Assembly (NCBI GenBank): GCA_021787665.1
Contig: JAJYLN010000004.1
Location: 62,001-126,000, forward strand
Direction of reading: 5' to 3'
From: a bacterium
Lineage (GTDB): Bacteria > JAMCPX01
Length of the DNA stretch: 64,000 nt
Below, in pieces: positions 1-11,184 of the stretch (within the stretch, counting starts at the first letter, position 1; the number at the start of each line of letters is the position of its first letter). The notes below the pieces were generated by a model. It was not told the origin of the DNA, searched no databases, and saw only the letters and a program-made list of their open reading frames with translations. The translations under genes and the position numbers were made by a program.

Positions 1-20
1 TTTTTTAATGATCTTGACAT
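1..20 (-). CDS. rpsS: 30S ribosomal protein S19, first codons only
   Basis: The left edge of the window carries an ATG at 20 on the minus strand, preceded by a GGGAG ribosome-binding site at about 26-30. The visible codons read MSRSLK(K), which matches the invariant start of S19 (M-A/S-RSLKKGPF). It lies 25 bp downstream of rplB, the normal position in the S10 operon. Everything after codon 6-7 lies outside the window. Confidence 0.9.
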
Positions 21-45
21 ATTACTCCCTTATCGGTCCTCGTCA

Positions 46-882
46 TCACTTCTGTCGCCTGTCCTTGATGATAAATTTATCCGAGTATTTGGGCTTCCTC
101 GTCTTGAAACCTTTTGCCGGAACGCCGGTCGGAGAGACAGGATGGGGATTGCCCTGGCCCGCTTTACCCTCTCCACCTCCGTGAGGATGGTCGACCGGGT
201 TCATCGACACCCCCCTGTTATGGGGTTTAAGTCCCATCCACCTCATTCGGCCAGCCTTACCTATGGATATGTTTATATTGTCGATGTTGCTGAGCTGCCC
301 GATAGTTGCCATACAGTCAAGCCGTATCAGCCTGATCTCCCCGGACGGCAGCTTCACATGGCCATAGTCGCCCTCTTTTGCCATGAGTTGTGAGACTGCG
401 CCGGCACTTCTGACAATCTTGCCACCCTGACCCGGCTTCAGTTCGATGTTGTGTATCATGGTACCTGCCGGGATAAACTTGAGCGGCATGGCGTATCCCT
501 TCAGGATGTCGAGCTCCGATGTCCTGCTCGACACGACCCTGTCGTTCACCCTCAAATCGTTTGGCGCAAGGATATACCGCTTCTCGCCATCGGCGTATTT
601 CAGGAGTGCTATGAACGCCGTGCGGTTGGGATCATACTCTATGGACACGACGGTCCCCGGTATATCGTGCTTGTCTCTCTTGAAGTCTATGACCCTGTAC
701 ATCTGCTTGTGGCCGCCGCCCCTGAACCTTGTCGTAATCCTCCCCATATTGTTTCGTCCGCCGTGCTTCCTGAGGGGCGTAAGAAGGGACTTCTCCGGTT
801 TTGCGGCCGTCAGTTCCTCAAACGTGAGTCCCTGGACAAACCGTCTTCCGGACGAGGTAGGTTTATAATATTTTATGCCCAT
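46..882 (-). CDS. rplB: 50S ribosomal protein L2
   Basis: L2 (278 aa) is a primary 23S rRNA-binding protein near the peptidyl-transferase centre. The sequence has the typical start [14 protein letters not shown], the OB-fold and SH3-like domains, and the C-terminal signature around residues 220-245 ([14 protein letters not shown]), which contains the conserved histidine linked to peptidyl-transfer function. The length is normal. It follows rplW by 6 bp and precedes rpsS, as in the S10 operon. Confidence 0.98.
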   Translation of the reverse strand: MGIKYYKPTSSGRRFVQGLTFEELTAAKPEKSLLTPLRKHGGRNNMGRITTRFRGGGHKQMYRVIDFKRDKHDIPGTVVSIEYDPNRTAFIALLKYADGEKRYILAPNDLRVNDRVVSSRTSELDILKGYAMPLKFIPAGTMIHNIELKPGQGGKIVRSAGAVSQLMAKEGDYGHVKLPSGEIRLIRLDCMATIGQLSNIDNINISIGKAGRMRWMGLKPHNRGVSMNPVDHPHGGGEGKAGQGNPHPVSPTGVPAKGFKTRKPKYSDKFIIKDRRQK

Positions 883-888
883 CGAACT

Positions 889-1182
889 CTATACTCCTTC
901 AAAAAACTCTATCTTGTCCCCAGGTTTCAGTCTCACGATGGCCTTCTTGTAGCCGCTCCTCAGACCGCGGTGCACACTTCGTACGGCCTTTACCTTCCCT
1001 GGCATATTCATGGTCCTCACATTCATCACCTTGACCTTGAATATCTTTTCCACGGCATCCTTGATCTCCTTCTTGTTCGCAGTCTTGCTCACGGTGCAGG
1101 CGATCTCGTTGAGACGTTCCTTTGCAGCAGTGTTCTTCTCCGTAATGATAGGAGACAGGATTACATCATATACTGACTTCAT
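889..1182 (-). CDS. rplW: 50S ribosomal protein L23
   Basis: L23 (97 aa) lies at the polypeptide exit tunnel and is the docking site for trigger factor and SRP. The start MKSVYDVILSPIITEKN and the later segment KVMNVRTMNMPGK are typical. Its ATG overlaps the rplD stop region (ATGA-type, 4 bp), implying translational coupling. Its length is usual for bacterial L23. Confidence 0.97.
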   Translation of the reverse strand: MKSVYDVILSPIITEKNTAAKERLNEIACTVSKTANKKEIKDAVEKIFKVKVMNVRTMNMPGKVKAVRSVHRGLRSGYKKAIVRLKPGDKIEFFEGV

Positions 1183-1802
1183 TTATCGAGGGCCTCCTGC
1201 AGCACAAGGGCTGTCTTCTCTGTCAATACGAGCTGATTGTATTTCATCGTATCGAACACATTGAACGTCGTGTCCCGTATGACCTTTATCTTCTTTAAGT
1301 TCCTCGCAGAGAGCTGAAAGTCCCTGTTCCCTCCATCGAGAACGATAAGGGCGTTGCTTATGGCAAGTTTTTTCAATATGCCGTACACCGCCTTTGTCTT
1401 TATCTGATCGACCTTAAAGGAATCAACCACGATAAGGAGTTTATCTTTATATTTGGAACTCAATGCCGAGCGCCCTGCAAGTTTTATAATCTTCTTATTA
1501 ACCTTCAGCATTCTCTCTCCCGGCTGTGGACCGAAGGTCGTTCCTCCCCCCCTCCACAGGGGCGACCTTATACTCCCGGCCCGCGCCCTTCCAGTTCCTT
1601 TCTGCTTCCATGGCTTCTTGCCGCCTCCGCTTATCTCGCCCTTGGTCTTCGTCGATCGGTTCCACTGCCTCTGATTATGCATGTACTGCTTTATCGCAAG
1701 ATAAAGCGCGGGCTCATGCACGTCGGCATTGAAGACCTCGTCCTTCAGCGTGAGCTCCTTCAGTTTATTCCCGTTCTGATCTATAACATCAACAACAGCC
1801 AT
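1179..1802 (-). CDS. rplD: 50S ribosomal protein L4
   Basis: L4 (207 aa) binds 23S rRNA domain I and its loop lines the exit tunnel. The basic loop KKPWKQKGTGRARAGSIRSP (about residues 63-82) and the following WRGGGTTFGP motif are clear. In E. coli L4 also represses its own operon; no leader that would do this can be judged here because the operon is continuous with tuf and rpsJ upstream. It lies 7 bp after rplC. Confidence 0.97.
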   Translation of the reverse strand: MAVVDVIDQNGNKLKELTLKDEVFNADVHEPALYLAIKQYMHNQRQWNRSTKTKGEISGGGKKPWKQKGTGRARAGSIRSPLWRGGGTTFGPQPGERMLKVNKKIIKLAGRSALSSKYKDKLLIVVDSFKVDQIKTKAVYGILKKLAISNALIVLDGGNRDFQLSARNLKKIKVIRDTTFNVFDTMKYNQLVLTEKTALVLQEALDK

Positions 1803-1809
1803 ACCCCAC

Positions 1810-2436
1810 CTACGCAGAAACCTTCTTTATGTCCACAACGGAATTTACACTCCCCGGGACAGCACCTCGGACACAGATGATGTTCTTCTCCGGCACAAGC
1901 TTTACTACCTCGAGATGCTTGACCGTGACCCTCCTGTTGCCCATGCGACCAGCCAATTTCTTGTTCTTTATCACCCTGCCCGGGAAGGTGTTCGATCCGA
2001 TCGAGCCCGGCGCCCTGTGAAACATGGAGCCGTGACTCTCTGGCCCTCCCTTGAACCCGTGCCTCTTTACGACGCCCTGGAAACCTTTGCCCTTGCTGGT
2101 ACCGGTAACATCGACCTTTTCTCCCACTTTAAATGCCTCTACCGTAACGATATCGTTTACCTTGACGTCCTTCAGGTCACCGACCCTGAACTCTCTGAGA
2201 TATTTGTATAAATCCGAGCCGAGCTTCTTATAGAATCCACTCACCGGCTTGCTCAATTCTTGTTCTGTCCTCGAGCAATAGCCGAGCTGGACGGCATTGT
2301 ATCCGTTCTTTTCCGCGATTCTGACGCCGACGACCTTGCACGGCCCCGCTTCTATAACGGTGACGGGCACGGCTTCGCCCTCCTCGTTATAGAGGCGCGT
2401 ACACCCTATTTTCTTTCCCATGATATTGCCAAACAT
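1810..2436 (-). CDS. rplC: 50S ribosomal protein L3
   Basis: L3 (208 aa) nucleates 50S assembly and reaches the peptidyl-transferase centre through its central loop. The signature VTGTSKGKGFQGVVKRHGF and the loop with HRAPGSIGSN are present. The glutamine that PrmB methylates in E. coli cannot be assigned with confidence. It follows rpsJ by 5 bp. Confidence 0.97.
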   Translation of the reverse strand: MFGNIMGKKIGCTRLYNEEGEAVPVTVIEAGPCKVVGVRIAEKNGYNAVQLGYCSRTEQELSKPVSGFYKKLGSDLYKYLREFRVGDLKDVKVNDIVTVEAFKVGEKVDVTGTSKGKGFQGVVKRHGFKGGPESHGSMFHRAPGSIGSNTFPGRVIKNKKLAGRMGNRRVTVKHLEVVKLVPEKNIICVRGAVPGSVNSVVDIKKVSA

Positions 2437-2441
2437 TGCCC

Positions 2442-2765
2442 CTATCTACCTCCGAAACTCTTTATCTCGACGTCCACGCCAGCGGCGAGATCGATCTTCA
2501 TGAGTGCATCCACCGTTTGCTGAGTGGGATCGAGAATGTCTACCATGCGCATGCTGGTCCTTATCTCAAACTGCTCCCGAGACTTTTTATCCACGTGTGG
2601 CGATCGAAGGACCGTATAGCGCTGGATCATGGTTGGTAATGGCACCGGCCCCTTGATGACCGCGCCGGTCCTTTTTGCGGTATCGACGATCTCCCTGACA
2701 GACTGATCGAGGAGCCTGTGATCGTAAGCCTTTAATTTTATTCTAAGGTTCTGTGTGTCGACCAT
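2442..2765 (-). CDS. rpsJ: 30S ribosomal protein S10 (NusE)
   Basis: S10 (107 aa) is a 30S head protein and, as NusE, the partner of NusB and NusG in antitermination. Family signatures include [15 protein letters not shown] near the N-terminus and GPVPLPT in the rRNA-binding loop. Family members usually start near the RIKLKAYDH segment, so this one carries a few extra N-terminal residues. It starts 6 bp after tuf copy 1; there is no obvious separate S10 promoter in this short gap, so str and S10 genes appear to be co-transcribed. Confidence 0.97.
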   Translation of the reverse strand: MVDTQNLRIKLKAYDHRLLDQSVREIVDTAKRTGAVIKGPVPLPTMIQRYTVLRSPHVDKKSREQFEIRTSMRMVDILDPTQQTVDALMKIDLAAGVDVEIKSFGGR

Positions 2766-2767
2766 AA

Positions 2768-4005
2768 CGTTTTACTCTACGATCTCCGTGACGACGCCTG
2801 CGCCCACCGTCTTTCCGCCTTCCCGGATCGCAAACCGCAGCCCCTTCTCCATCGCTATCGGCACGATCAGATCCCCTTCCAGCGTGATGTTGTCTCCCGG
2901 CATCACCATCTCCACGCCCTGCGGCAGCTTCACCACCCCAGTCACATCCGTCGTCCTGAAGTAGAACTGCGGCCGGTACCCCGTGAAAAACGGCGTGTGC
3001 CTCCCCCCTTCTTCCTTCGTCAATACATACAGCTCTCCCTTGAACTTCGTGTGCGGTGTGATGCTCCCTGGCTTCGCCACTACCTGCCCTCGTTCTACCT
3101 CTTCCTTCTTCGTCCCCCTCAATAATACCCCGATGTTGTCTCCAGCTCGCCCCTCGTCCAGTACCTTCCGGAACATCTCTACCCCGGTCACCACCGTCTT
3201 CCCTGTCGGCTTTATCCCCACTATCTCTATCTCTTCCCCTACCGTTACCTTCCCTCGCTCCACTCTCCCTGTCACCACCGTCCCTCGCCCGCTGATGCTG
3301 AATACATCCTCCACGGGCATCAAAAACGGCTTCTCGATCTCCCGCTGCGGCTCTGGTATGTAGCTGTCGATCGCCTCCATCAGCTTCATGATCGACCCTT
3401 CCCCCATCTCTCCCTTGTCTCCTTCCAATGCCTTGAGCGCACTCCCGATCACGACGGGCACCTTATCCCCAGGAAACTTGTACTGCGTCAGAAGCTCTCT
3501 TACCTCGAGCTCCACAAGGTCCAACAGCTCCTTGTCGTCCACCATGTCAGCCTTGTTGATGTATACCACAATGTACGGAACGCCTACCTGCCGCGCCAAC
3601 AATATGTGCTCCCTCGTCTGAGGCATCGGTCCGTCCGCTGCACTTACCACAAGAATCGCCCCGTCCATCTGCGCCGCCCCGGTTATCATGTTCTTGATGT
3701 AGTCCGCATGCCCCGGACAGTCTACATGCGCATAGTGCCGCTTCGCTGTCTCGTACTCTACATGCGATATCGATATCGTTATCCCGCGCTCCCGCTCCTC
3801 CGGCGCCTTGTCTATCTGATCAAATGGAATGAAATTCGCCAGCTTCTTCTCCGACAACACCTTCGTTATCGCTGCTGTCAACGTCGTCTTCCCGTGGTCG
3901 ATATGCCCTATCGTCCCCACATTCAGGTGCGGCTTCTTCCGCTCAAATTTCGCCTTGCCCATCTATTTCTTACCTCCTTCCCTGCATCATACTCCCTGCA
4001 ATTTT
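2768..4005. repeat. Long direct repeat, tuf copy 1 unit
   Basis: This segment appears identical, base for base as far as I compared it, to 18606-19843 (offset 15838). It holds the whole tuf gene, its ribosome-binding site, and 19 bp containing the last five codons and stop of fusA. At the edges the match ends abruptly (2767 versus 18605, and 4006 versus 19844). Identity including third codon positions indicates recent or continuing gene conversion. Confidence 0.9.
2772..3962 (-). CDS. tuf: Elongation factor Tu, copy 1 (str operon)
   Basis: EF-Tu (396 aa) delivers aminoacyl-tRNA to the ribosomal A site in a GTP-dependent way. The GTPase motifs are clear: GHIDHGKT at residues 19-26, DCPGHADY, and NKADMVDD, followed by beta-barrel domains II and III. 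The protein is identical to copy 2 at 18610-19800. The RBS reads AAGGAGG 8 bp before the ATG. It lies 24 bp after fusA, the ancestral position. Confidence 0.99.
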   Translation of the reverse strand: MGKAKFERKKPHLNVGTIGHIDHGKTTLTAAITKVLSEKKLANFIPFDQIDKAPEERERGITISISHVEYETAKRHYAHVDCPGHADYIKNMITGAAQMDGAILVVSAADGPMPQTREHILLARQVGVPYIVVYINKADMVDDKELLDLVELEVRELLTQYKFPGDKVPVVIGSALKALEGDKGEMGEGSIMKLMEAIDSYIPEPQREIEKPFLMPVEDVFSISGRGTVVTGRVERGKVTVGEEIEIVGIKPTGKTVVTGVEMFRKVLDEGRAGDNIGVLLRGTKKEEVERGQVVAKPGSITPHTKFKGELYVLTKEEGGRHTPFFTGYRPQFYFRTTDVTGVVKLPQGVEMVMPGDNITLEGDLIVPIAMEKGLRFAIREGGKTVGAGVVTEIVE

Positions 4006-6053
4006 TCCAGAATACCCGAGGCGATAGTCGACGGGACAGGTTCATAGTGGGAGAACTCCATCGTAAATGTCCCCCTCCCCTGGGTATTGGACCTCAGGTC
4101 CGTCGCATACCCGAACATCTCAGCGAGCGGGACCTCCGCCTTTATAATGTGCATATTGACACGCATCTCCATTCCCATTATCTTTCCTCGTCTCGAACTC
4201 AGGTCGCCTATGACCTCACCCATAAATTCTTCCGACACCGTCACTTCGACCTTCATGATCGGCTCGAGCAGTACCGGATGCGCGCCATGCACGGCGTCCT
4301 GGAACGCCATCGATGCAGCGATCTTGAACGCCATCTCCGATGAATCTACTTCGTGGTACGAACCATCATAGAGTTCGATTTCAACGCCGATTACCGGGTA
4401 ACCGCCGAGGACTCCCCTCTCGGATGCTTCTTTGACACCTTTCTCGACCGCGGGTATATATTCCCTCGGTATCACGCCACCCACTATTTTGTTGATAAAT
4501 TTTATACCGTTGTCAAGCGATAGCGGTTTCACTCTCAAGAGGACGTGTCCGTACTGTCCCCTGCCACCGGTCTGTTTTATGTATTTTCCTTCTGCGCGTG
4601 ACTCCTTTGTGATGGTCTCCTTGTAAGCAACCATGGGCTTGCCCACATTCGCCTCAACGCCGTACTCTCGCTTCAGTCTATCGATAATTATCTCGAGGTG
4701 GAGCTCCCCCATCCCGGATATAATGGTCTGCCCGGTCTCCTGATCGACCTTCAGCTTAAACGAGGGATCCTCCATGGTCATTTTATAGAGAGAGCCGGAC
4801 AGCTTATCCTGATCTGCCTTTGTCTTGGGCTCTATCGCGATCGAGAGGACGGGCTCCGGAAACTCCATCGACTCGAGTACGATGGGACCTTCCTTCGTAC
4901 AGAGGGTATCTCCGGTCGTCGTGTACTTCAGGCCTATTACTGCTGCTATGTCCCCCGCATTGACGGCCTTGACGTCCTGCCGGGAGTTTGCATGCATCCT
5001 CACGATCCTGCCAATCCTTTCCGTCTTATCCTTCGAAGAGTTGTAGACATAGCTGCCTGCGGTCAGTACGCCGGAGTACACACGGATGTACGTCAGTTGT
5101 CCCGTGAAAGGATCATTCATTATCTTAAAGGCGATGGCCGAGAACGACGCGCCGTCGGAAGCCTCCTTCGTTATCTCCTTGCCCGCCTGATCTTTCCCCT
5201 TCACCGGCGGCAGATCGATGGGCGATGGCAGATAGTCGATGATCGCGTCAAGAAGAGGTTGAACGCCCTTGTTCTTAAAAGAGGAACCACAGAGCACCGG
5301 TACCGCCTTGAAGTCTATGGTCCCCTTCCGCAGTGCCTGTTTGAGTTCGTCTTCCGTTATGGGCTCCTCGGACAGATACTTTTCCGTCAGTCTCTCGTCA
5401 AGCTCGGCTATCGCTTCAACCATGTGTACCCGCTTCAATTCCGCATCTTGTTTGTACTCTCCCGGCACCTCGAGTTCCCTGTACTTGGCCCCCAGGGTGT
5501 CCTCGTCGTATACGATGGCCTTCATGCTGATGAGATCTATCACGCCCTTGAACCCGATGTCCCTGCCGAGGGGTATCTGCACGGGTATGGGATTGGCATT
5601 CAGCCTCTTTCTTATCATATCGACCGACATGGTAAAGTCAGCACCGGGGCGATCCATTTTATTGACAAAGGCGATCCTCGGCACACTGTACTTGTTTGCT
5701 TGTCTCCACACGGTCTCAGACTGCGGCTCCACGCCGTTCACCGCATCAAATATGGCTATAGCCCCATCGAGAATCCTGAGTGACCGTTCGACCTCTACGG
5801 TAAAGTCCACATGGCCCGGCGTATCGATTATATTTATCTGATAGTTCTTCCACACCGCCGTTGTGGAGGCCGACGTGATGGTTATCCCCCGCTCCTTTTC
5901 CTGCTCCATCCAGTCCATGGTCGCCGTGCCCTCGTCGATCTCACCGATCTTATAGTTGATCCCCGTATAGTAGAGGATTCGCTCTGTCGTGGTCGTTTTC
6001 CCGGCATCAATGTGTGCCATGATACCGATATTTCTTATAAGCTTCTTATCCAT
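3987..6053 (-). CDS. fusA: Elongation factor G
   Basis: EF-G (688 aa) catalyses ribosomal translocation and, with RRF, recycling. The N-terminal GTPase domain contains [19 protein letters not shown] (G1), [17 protein letters not shown] (G3) and NKMDRPGAD (G4); domains II-V follow, including the domain-IV segment with GGRGQYGHV. The length is normal for the canonical translocase. It lies between rpsG and tuf copy 1. The last 19 bp are also found upstream of tuf copy 2. Confidence 0.99.
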   Translation of the reverse strand: MDKKLIRNIGIMAHIDAGKTTTTERILYYTGINYKIGEIDEGTATMDWMEQEKERGITITSASTTAVWKNYQINIIDTPGHVDFTVEVERSLRILDGAIAIFDAVNGVEPQSETVWRQANKYSVPRIAFVNKMDRPGADFTMSVDMIRKRLNANPIPVQIPLGRDIGFKGVIDLISMKAIVYDEDTLGAKYRELEVPGEYKQDAELKRVHMVEAIAELDERLTEKYLSEEPITEDELKQALRKGTIDFKAVPVLCGSSFKNKGVQPLLDAIIDYLPSPIDLPPVKGKDQAGKEITKEASDGASFSAIAFKIMNDPFTGQLTYIRVYSGVLTAGSYVYNSSKDKTERIGRIVRMHANSRQDVKAVNAGDIAAVIGLKYTTTGDTLCTKEGPIVLESMEFPEPVLSIAIEPKTKADQDKLSGSLYKMTMEDPSFKLKVDQETGQTIISGMGELHLEIIIDRLKREYGVEANVGKPMVAYKETITKESRAEGKYIKQTGGRGQYGHVLLRVKPLSLDNGIKFINKIVGGVIPREYIPAVEKGVKEASERGVLGGYPVIGVEIELYDGSYHEVDSSEMAFKIAASMAFQDAVHGAHPVLLEPIMKVEVTVSEEFMGEVIGDLSSRRGKIMGMEMRVNMHIIKAEVPLAEMFGYATDLRSNTQGRGTFTMEFSHYEPVPSTIASGILEKLQGV

Positions 6054-6102
6054 ATTAAAAATTCAAAGAATAGATCCTTATCTCCGCCTGAACGAGTTCG
6101 CC

Positions 6103-6573
6103 TTACCACCGGTAATGTGCAAAGGCCCTGTTAGCATCAGCCATCTTGTGGGTATCTTCTTTCTTCTTTATTGCATTTCCCTTGTTCTCGTACGCATCGA
6201 GTATCTCGCCGGCAAGCTTGTTGACAATCGTTTTCTCGGACCTTGCTTTCGCTGCCAGAAGTATCCACCTGAACGCAAGAGCTACCTGTCTGTTCTCACG
6301 TACCTCGACGGGCACCTGGTACGTCGCACCCCCGACCCTTCTCGACCGCGTTTCGATCACGGGCTTCACATTCTCTATGGCCTTGGTGAACACCTTTACC
6401 GGGTCGTCCTGTTTCTTGGATTTCAACTCATCCAGTACCGTATACAGGATTTTCTCCGAGGTCGTCTTTTTACCCTGCTTCATGATGTAATTGATAAATT
6501 TCATGATCAGCGGGTCACCAAACTTGACGTCCGGCAGAACATAATTGTGTATGACCTTTTTCTTCCTCGACAT
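6103..6573 (-). CDS. rpsG: 30S ribosomal protein S7
   Basis: S7 (156 aa) organises the 16S rRNA 3' domain and touches E-site tRNA. The start MSRKKKVIHNYVLPD and the motif KFINYIMKQGKKTTSEKI are typical, as is RSRRVGGATYQVPVEV around residues 76-91. Normal length. It is the third translated gene of the str set, 20 bp after rpsL. In E. coli S7 represses the str operon; no dedicated site is evident here. Confidence 0.97.
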   Translation of the reverse strand: MSRKKKVIHNYVLPDVKFGDPLIMKFINYIMKQGKKTTSEKILYTVLDELKSKKQDDPVKVFTKAIENVKPVIETRSRRVGGATYQVPVEVRENRQVALAFRWILLAAKARSEKTIVNKLAGEILDAYENKGNAIKKKEDTHKMADANRAFAHYRW

Positions 6574-6593
6574 TTAATACCTCTCTGCCTGAC

Positions 6594-6968
6594 TCACGCT
6601 TTCTGTCTCTTGACGCCGTACTTGGAACGGCCCTTTTTCCTCTCTTTTACCCCGGTGGTGTCCAGAGATCCCCGTATGATATGGTATCGTACCCCCGGCA
6701 AATCCCTGACCCTGCCGCCCCTGACGAGCACGACGGCGTGCTCCTGCAATTCGTGGCCGATCCCCGGGATATAGGCAGTCACTTCCATCCCGTTCGTCAG
6801 ACGTACTCGCGCCACCTTCCGCAGAGCAGAGTTCGGCTTCTTCGGTGTCGTCGTATATACCCGTATGCACACTCCTCTCCTCTGAGGGTTCCTCTGCAGC
6901 GCAGCAGCCTTGCTCTTTGTCTTCATTCTCTTCCGTGCCCTTTTAATAAGCTGATTGATCGTTGTCAC
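6594..6968 (-). CDS. rpsL: 30S ribosomal protein S12 with Arg at position 88
   Basis: S12 (124 aa) lies at the decoding centre. The conserved [11 protein letters not shown] segment holds Lys43, and [10 protein letters not shown] is the loop methylthiolated in some species. At residue 88 the sequence is [13 protein letters not shown], with Arg (codon AGG at 6705-6707) where E. coli and most bacteria have Lys; Lys88-to-Arg is a known streptomycin-resistance change in several bacteria. The start is GTG at 6968, three bases after the stop of a possible 10-codon leader ORF, with GGGAG as RBS. Confidence 0.97.
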   Translation of the reverse strand: MTTINQLIKRARKRMKTKSKAAALQRNPQRRGVCIRVYTTTPKKPNSALRKVARVRLTNGMEVTAYIPGIGHELQEHAVVLVRGGRVRDLPGVRYHIIRGSLDTTGVKERKKGRSKYGVKRQKA

Positions 6969-6971
6969 TTC

Positions 6972-7004
6972 TTACTCCCAAAAAGAAATTTTTCTTTTAA
7001 ACAT
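6972..7004 (-). CDS. Possible 10-codon leader ORF before rpsL
   Basis: An ATG at 7002-7004 is preceded by a perfect AGGAGG with 6-bp spacing and opens a frame MFKRKISFWE that stops with TAA at 6972-6974, three bases before the rpsL GTG. The ORF contains a self-complementary stretch (AAAAGAAA/TTTCTTTT, 8 bp) directly in front of the rpsL Shine-Dalgarno GGGAG. Its SD is stronger than that of rpsL, so translational coupling is plausible. It could equally be chance. It is too short for homology. Confidence 0.4.
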   Translation of the reverse strand: MFKRKISFWE

Positions 7005-7034
7005 AAACGTCCTCCTCTGTCAACAAGTTTTTAA

Positions 7035-10000
7035 CTACGGGAACGTCGTTCCCTTCGCTTCCACCTTCACCTCAACATTCTCCTCTTCATAGAAGGGCTC
7101 GATCCCGAGCTTCACATCACCGTAGTCTTCATGGCCCGTTCCTCCAGGTATAAGCCTCCCCAAGATGATGTTCTCCTTCAGGCCTTTCAGGTTATCGACC
7201 TTCCCCATGATGGCTGCCTCCGTGAGTACCTTCGTCGTGTCCTGGAACGATGCGGCAGAAATAAAACTGTCCGTACTGAGCGAAGCCTTAGTTATCCCGA
7301 GGAGCATCTGCTCCGCGACCGCTGGTTTCTGGCCCTTGTTGATTATCTTCTGGTTAACGTCTTCGAAGTAATACTTCTCTACGTGCTCGCCCGGCAGGAA
7401 CATCGTATCTCCCGGCTCATTGATCTTGATCCTCCGCACCATCTGTCGGACTATCACCTCAATGTGCTTATCGTTTATCTTTACTCCCTGATATCGGTAG
7501 ACCTCCTGTATCTCGTTCACGAGGAATTTGGCCAGCTCTTTCACACCGAGTACCCTGAGGATATCATGGGGATTTATCAGACCGTCCGTCAGGGGTTCGC
7601 CCGCCTTGACATGATCCCCCTCCTGCACGTTGATGTGTCTGCCCTTGCTGATGTTGTATGTCTTCGATTCACCGATGGACGGACTGACGACGATCGTGGT
7701 TTTGCCCTTCACGTCATTGCTGAAATGCACCGTGCCGTCGATCTCCGAGATGATGGCGGACTCTTTCGGCTTACGTGCTTCGAAGAGGTCGACGACCCTG
7801 GGAAGACCGCCGGTAATATCTTTCGTCTTCGTTGTCTCGCGGGGTATCTTGGCAAGCATGTCGCCCGCCTTGACTTTCTCGCCGTCCTTTACGACGAGCT
7901 CCGCCTTGATGGGCAACGAAATGAACACCGGTGTGTTCGTGCCCGGCACCTTGACAGTAACGCCGTTCTCGTTCACGATGGATATGTGCGGCCGCTTGTC
8001 CGGGTCTTTCGATTCTATGATCATCTTCGTAGACCGACCGGTCTGCTCGTTCCATGTCTCCTCGACGGTGACACCCTCTTCGATATCTCCGTACCGTACG
8101 ATGCCCCCGGCCTCGGTCAGGATCGGGCTCGCGTAGGGATCCCATGAAGCAAGGACGGTGTCTGCCTTTACCTTTGCGCCGTCCTCCACCTGCAGGGTCG
8201 CCCCGTAGACAATCTTGTACCGCTCCTTCTCTCTCCCGCTCTCTTCGGCGATTATGAACTCACCGTGTCGGTTCATGACGATTGTCTTGCCTTCCTCGCT
8301 CTTCACCGTCTTCAGCCCTATGAACTTGACGATGCCCTCGTACTTCGCCTCGAGCGAGTTCTGCTCGACCTTACGGCTCGCGGTACCACCAACGTGGAAT
8401 GTCCGCATTGTCAACTGGGTACCCGGCTCGCCAATCGACTGGGCCGCTATTACACCGACGGCCTCTCCGATATCGACCAGCTTACCCCGGGCAAGATCCT
8501 GGCCATAGCACCTGGCACAGACCCTGCCGCCCCTCGATCTGCATGTCAACACAGACCGGATAACGACACTCTCCACGCCCGCATCCTCTATCTTTTTGAC
8601 CAGATCGTCGTTGATCAGTTCGTTCGCCTTTACCAGGACCTCGCCGGAGAACGGGTCCACGACGTCCGTCAGGACCACCCTGCCCACGATTCTCTCGCCG
8701 AGGGTCTGTACGACCTCTCCGTCGACGACCAGGGGCGTTACAACGATACCGTCCAGAGTGCCGCAGTCGTCGTCCTCTATGATGGCGTCCTGAGCCACGT
8801 CGACGAGCCTCCTCGTGAGGTACCCTGAGTTCGATGTCTTGAGCGCCGTATCGGCAAGGCCCTTCCGTGCGCCGTGCGTCGATATGAAGTACTCGAGGAC
8901 GTTCAGGCCCTCCCTGAAATTCGATAGAATGGGGGTCTCCATGATATCGCCCGAGGGCTTCGTCATCAGTCCCCTCATGCCGGCAAGCTGCTTTATCTGC
9001 TCATCGCTGCCCCGTGCTCCGGAGTCTGCCATGATATAGATGGGGTTGAAGCTGGGCACCTTCCTGTTGACCCCGCCCCTGTTGACGATGACCTCTCCGG
9101 CGATCTCTTTCTTCATCTCGAAGGCAACGTTCTCGCTCGCCTTTGCCCAAATGTCGATGATCTGGTTGTGCTTCTCCCCGGGCGACAGGAGCCTGTCGTT
9201 TGCCCTCTCGGTAACCTGCCGAACCTCCTCGAGTGCCCGCTTTACGATGTCGGACTTCTTGGGCGGTATCTTCATGTCGTTGATCGATATGGAGATACCC
9301 GCCTCGGTCGCCATTTTGAATCCGATGTCCTTTATCCTGTCCGCGAGCAATACGGTCTCTTTTTCGCCGGCGATCTTGTAGCAGAGATCGATAAGGTTGG
9401 CGATTTCTTTTTTACCCATGACCTTATTGATGTTGTCGAAAGAGATGCTCGGGGGAAGCACCTCTGAGAGCATCGCGCGCCCTACGGTCGTTTCGTACAT
9501 CTTGCCGTTGAGCCTCAATCGTATCTTTGCGTGGAGGTCGACCGCCCTGAGCTCGTACGCGGTCCTTACCTCCTCGTGGCTCGAGAAATATTTGCCTTCT
9601 CCTTTCACATACGCGCTCGGCTTGGTCATGTAGTAGAGGCCCAGAACGATGTCCTGCGTAGGATTGATGATGGGCTTTCCGTTCGCCGGGGAGAGGATAT
9701 TGTTCGTGGACATCATGAGTATCCTTGCCTCTGTTTGCGCCTCCACGGACAGCGGCACATGCACGGCCATCTGGTCACCGTCGAAATCTGCGTTAAACGC
9801 CGGACAGACGAGCGGGTGCAGGTGTATCGCCTTGCCTTCCACAAGCATGGGCTCGAACGCCTGTATCCCGAGCCTGTGGAGCGTCGGCGCCCTGTTCAGA
9901 AACACCGGGTGCTCAGTGATGACTTCCTCGAGGACGTCCCAGACCTCGGGCTTTTCCTTTTCCACCATCTTTTTCGCTGTCTTGATGGTCGTTGCGTAGC

Positions 10001-11168
10001 CATACTCTTCGAGCTTGTTATAAACGAAGGGTTTGAAGAGCTCTAGAGCGATCTGCTTGGGAAGGCCGCACTGGTGCAGCTTCAGTTCCGGCCCTACCAC
10101 GATGACGGACCGCGCCGAATAGTCCACCCTCTTGCCGAGGAGGTTCTGTCTGAACCTGCCGTGCTTGCCCCGTATGGTCTCGCTGAGCGACTTCAGTTCC
10201 CTCCTGTTCGCCGACGTGACCGTCTTGCCCCGCTTGCCGTTATCGATAAGGGCGTCGACAGCCTCCTGCAGCATCCTCTTCTCGTTCCGGATGATGATGT
10301 CCGGCGCATCTATCTCGAGGAGCTTCTTCAGCCTGTTGTTCCTATTGATGATCCTCCTGTAAAGATCGTTGAGGTCCGCCGATGCAAAGCGCCCTCCCTC
10401 CAGATGGACGAGCGGACGCAGCTCCGGAGGCAGAACCGGCAGGACCTCGAGGACCATCCATTCAGGCCTGTTGCCTGAATGTCTGAAGGCCTCGACGATC
10501 TTCAGCCTTTTCCCGAGCTTTTTCCTCTTCTGGTCGGAGGTCGTGCCCTTTATCTCGCGGCTGAGCTCCTTGGAAAGCTTCTCGAGGTTGACCCTGCTCA
10601 AGAGCTCACGGATTGCCTCGGCTCCCATTTTTGCGGTAAAGCCGGTCGGCCCGTACTGTTTCACGAGCTCGAGGTACTTCTCCTCCTTCAGCAACTCTTT
10701 CTCTTTCAGCGGCGTGCCCTTGGGGTCTATCACGATGTACGACTCGAAGTATACGACCCTCTCCAGCTCCCGCGCCGTAAGGTTGAGCATGTTTCCGATC
10801 GGACTCGGTATGTTCTTCAAAAACCAGATGTGCGCCACCGGGCAGACGAGCTCTATGTGTCCCATGCGTTCTCTCCTGACCTTGGACTGAATGACCTCTA
10901 CGCCGCACTTCTCGCACACGACGCCGCGGTGCTTCATTCTCTTATATTTACCACATAGGCACTCGTAGTCCTTTATCGGACCGAAGATCTTTGCACAGAA
11001 CAACCCATCCCTCTCCGGCTTGAAAGTTCGGTAGTTTATGGTCTCCGGCTTTTTCACCTCGCCGTGCGACCAGCTCCTTATCTTCTCCGGAGAAGCAATG
11101 CCGATCTTGACCGCTGCTACTTCGTTCGGATTCTTGGGCTTTTCGTGCTGAAAAAAACCTTCTTCCAT
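7035..11168 (-). CDS. rpoC: RNA polymerase beta' subunit
   Basis: RpoC (1377 aa) forms half of the catalytic core. The N-terminal zinc ribbon has Cys70, Cys72, Cys85 and Cys88; the active-site motif [12 protein letters not shown] holds the three Mg-binding aspartates; the second zinc site is in the [17 protein letters not shown] region. The length is slightly below that of E. coli (1407). It starts 16 bp after rpoB ends, so both are made from one mRNA. Confidence 0.99.
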   Translation of the reverse strand: MEEGFFQHEKPKNPNEVAAVKIGIASPEKIRSWSHGEVKKPETINYRTFKPERDGLFCAKIFGPIKDYECLCGKYKRMKHRGVVCEKCGVEVIQSKVRRERMGHIELVCPVAHIWFLKNIPSPIGNMLNLTARELERVVYFESYIVIDPKGTPLKEKELLKEEKYLELVKQYGPTGFTAKMGAEAIRELLSRVNLEKLSKELSREIKGTTSDQKRKKLGKRLKIVEAFRHSGNRPEWMVLEVLPVLPPELRPLVHLEGGRFASADLNDLYRRIINRNNRLKKLLEIDAPDIIIRNEKRMLQEAVDALIDNGKRGKTVTSANRRELKSLSETIRGKHGRFRQNLLGKRVDYSARSVIVVGPELKLHQCGLPKQIALELFKPFVYNKLEEYGYATTIKTAKKMVEKEKPEVWDVLEEVITEHPVFLNRAPTLHRLGIQAFEPMLVEGKAIHLHPLVCPAFNADFDGDQMAVHVPLSVEAQTEARILMMSTNNILSPANGKPIINPTQDIVLGLYYMTKPSAYVKGEGKYFSSHEEVRTAYELRAVDLHAKIRLRLNGKMYETTVGRAMLSEVLPPSISFDNINKVMGKKEIANLIDLCYKIAGEKETVLLADRIKDIGFKMATEAGISISINDMKIPPKKSDIVKRALEEVRQVTERANDRLLSPGEKHNQIIDIWAKASENVAFEMKKEIAGEVIVNRGGVNRKVPSFNPIYIMADSGARGSDEQIKQLAGMRGLMTKPSGDIMETPILSNFREGLNVLEYFISTHGARKGLADTALKTSNSGYLTRRLVDVAQDAIIEDDDCGTLDGIVVTPLVVDGEVVQTLGERIVGRVVLTDVVDPFSGEVLVKANELINDDLVKKIEDAGVESVVIRSVLTCRSRGGRVCARCYGQDLARGKLVDIGEAVGVIAAQSIGEPGTQLTMRTFHVGGTASRKVEQNSLEAKYEGIVKFIGLKTVKSEEGKTIVMNRHGEFIIAEESGREKERYKIVYGATLQVEDGAKVKADTVLASWDPYASPILTEAGGIVRYGDIEEGVTVEETWNEQTGRSTKMIIESKDPDKRPHISIVNENGVTVKVPGTNTPVFISLPIKAELVVKDGEKVKAGDMLAKIPRETTKTKDITGGLPRVVDLFEARKPKESAIISEIDGTVHFSNDVKGKTTIVVSPSIGESKTYNISKGRHINVQEGDHVKAGEPLTDGLINPHDILRVLGVKELAKFLVNEIQEVYRYQGVKINDKHIEVIVRQMVRRIKINEPGDTMFLPGEHVEKYYFEDVNQKIINKGQKPAVAEQMLLGITKASLSTDSFISAASFQDTTKVLTEAAIMGKVDNLKGLKENIILGRLIPGGTGHEDYGDVKLGIEPFYEEENVEVKVEAKGTTFP

Positions 11169-11184
11169 GGTAACCTCCTGTGAA

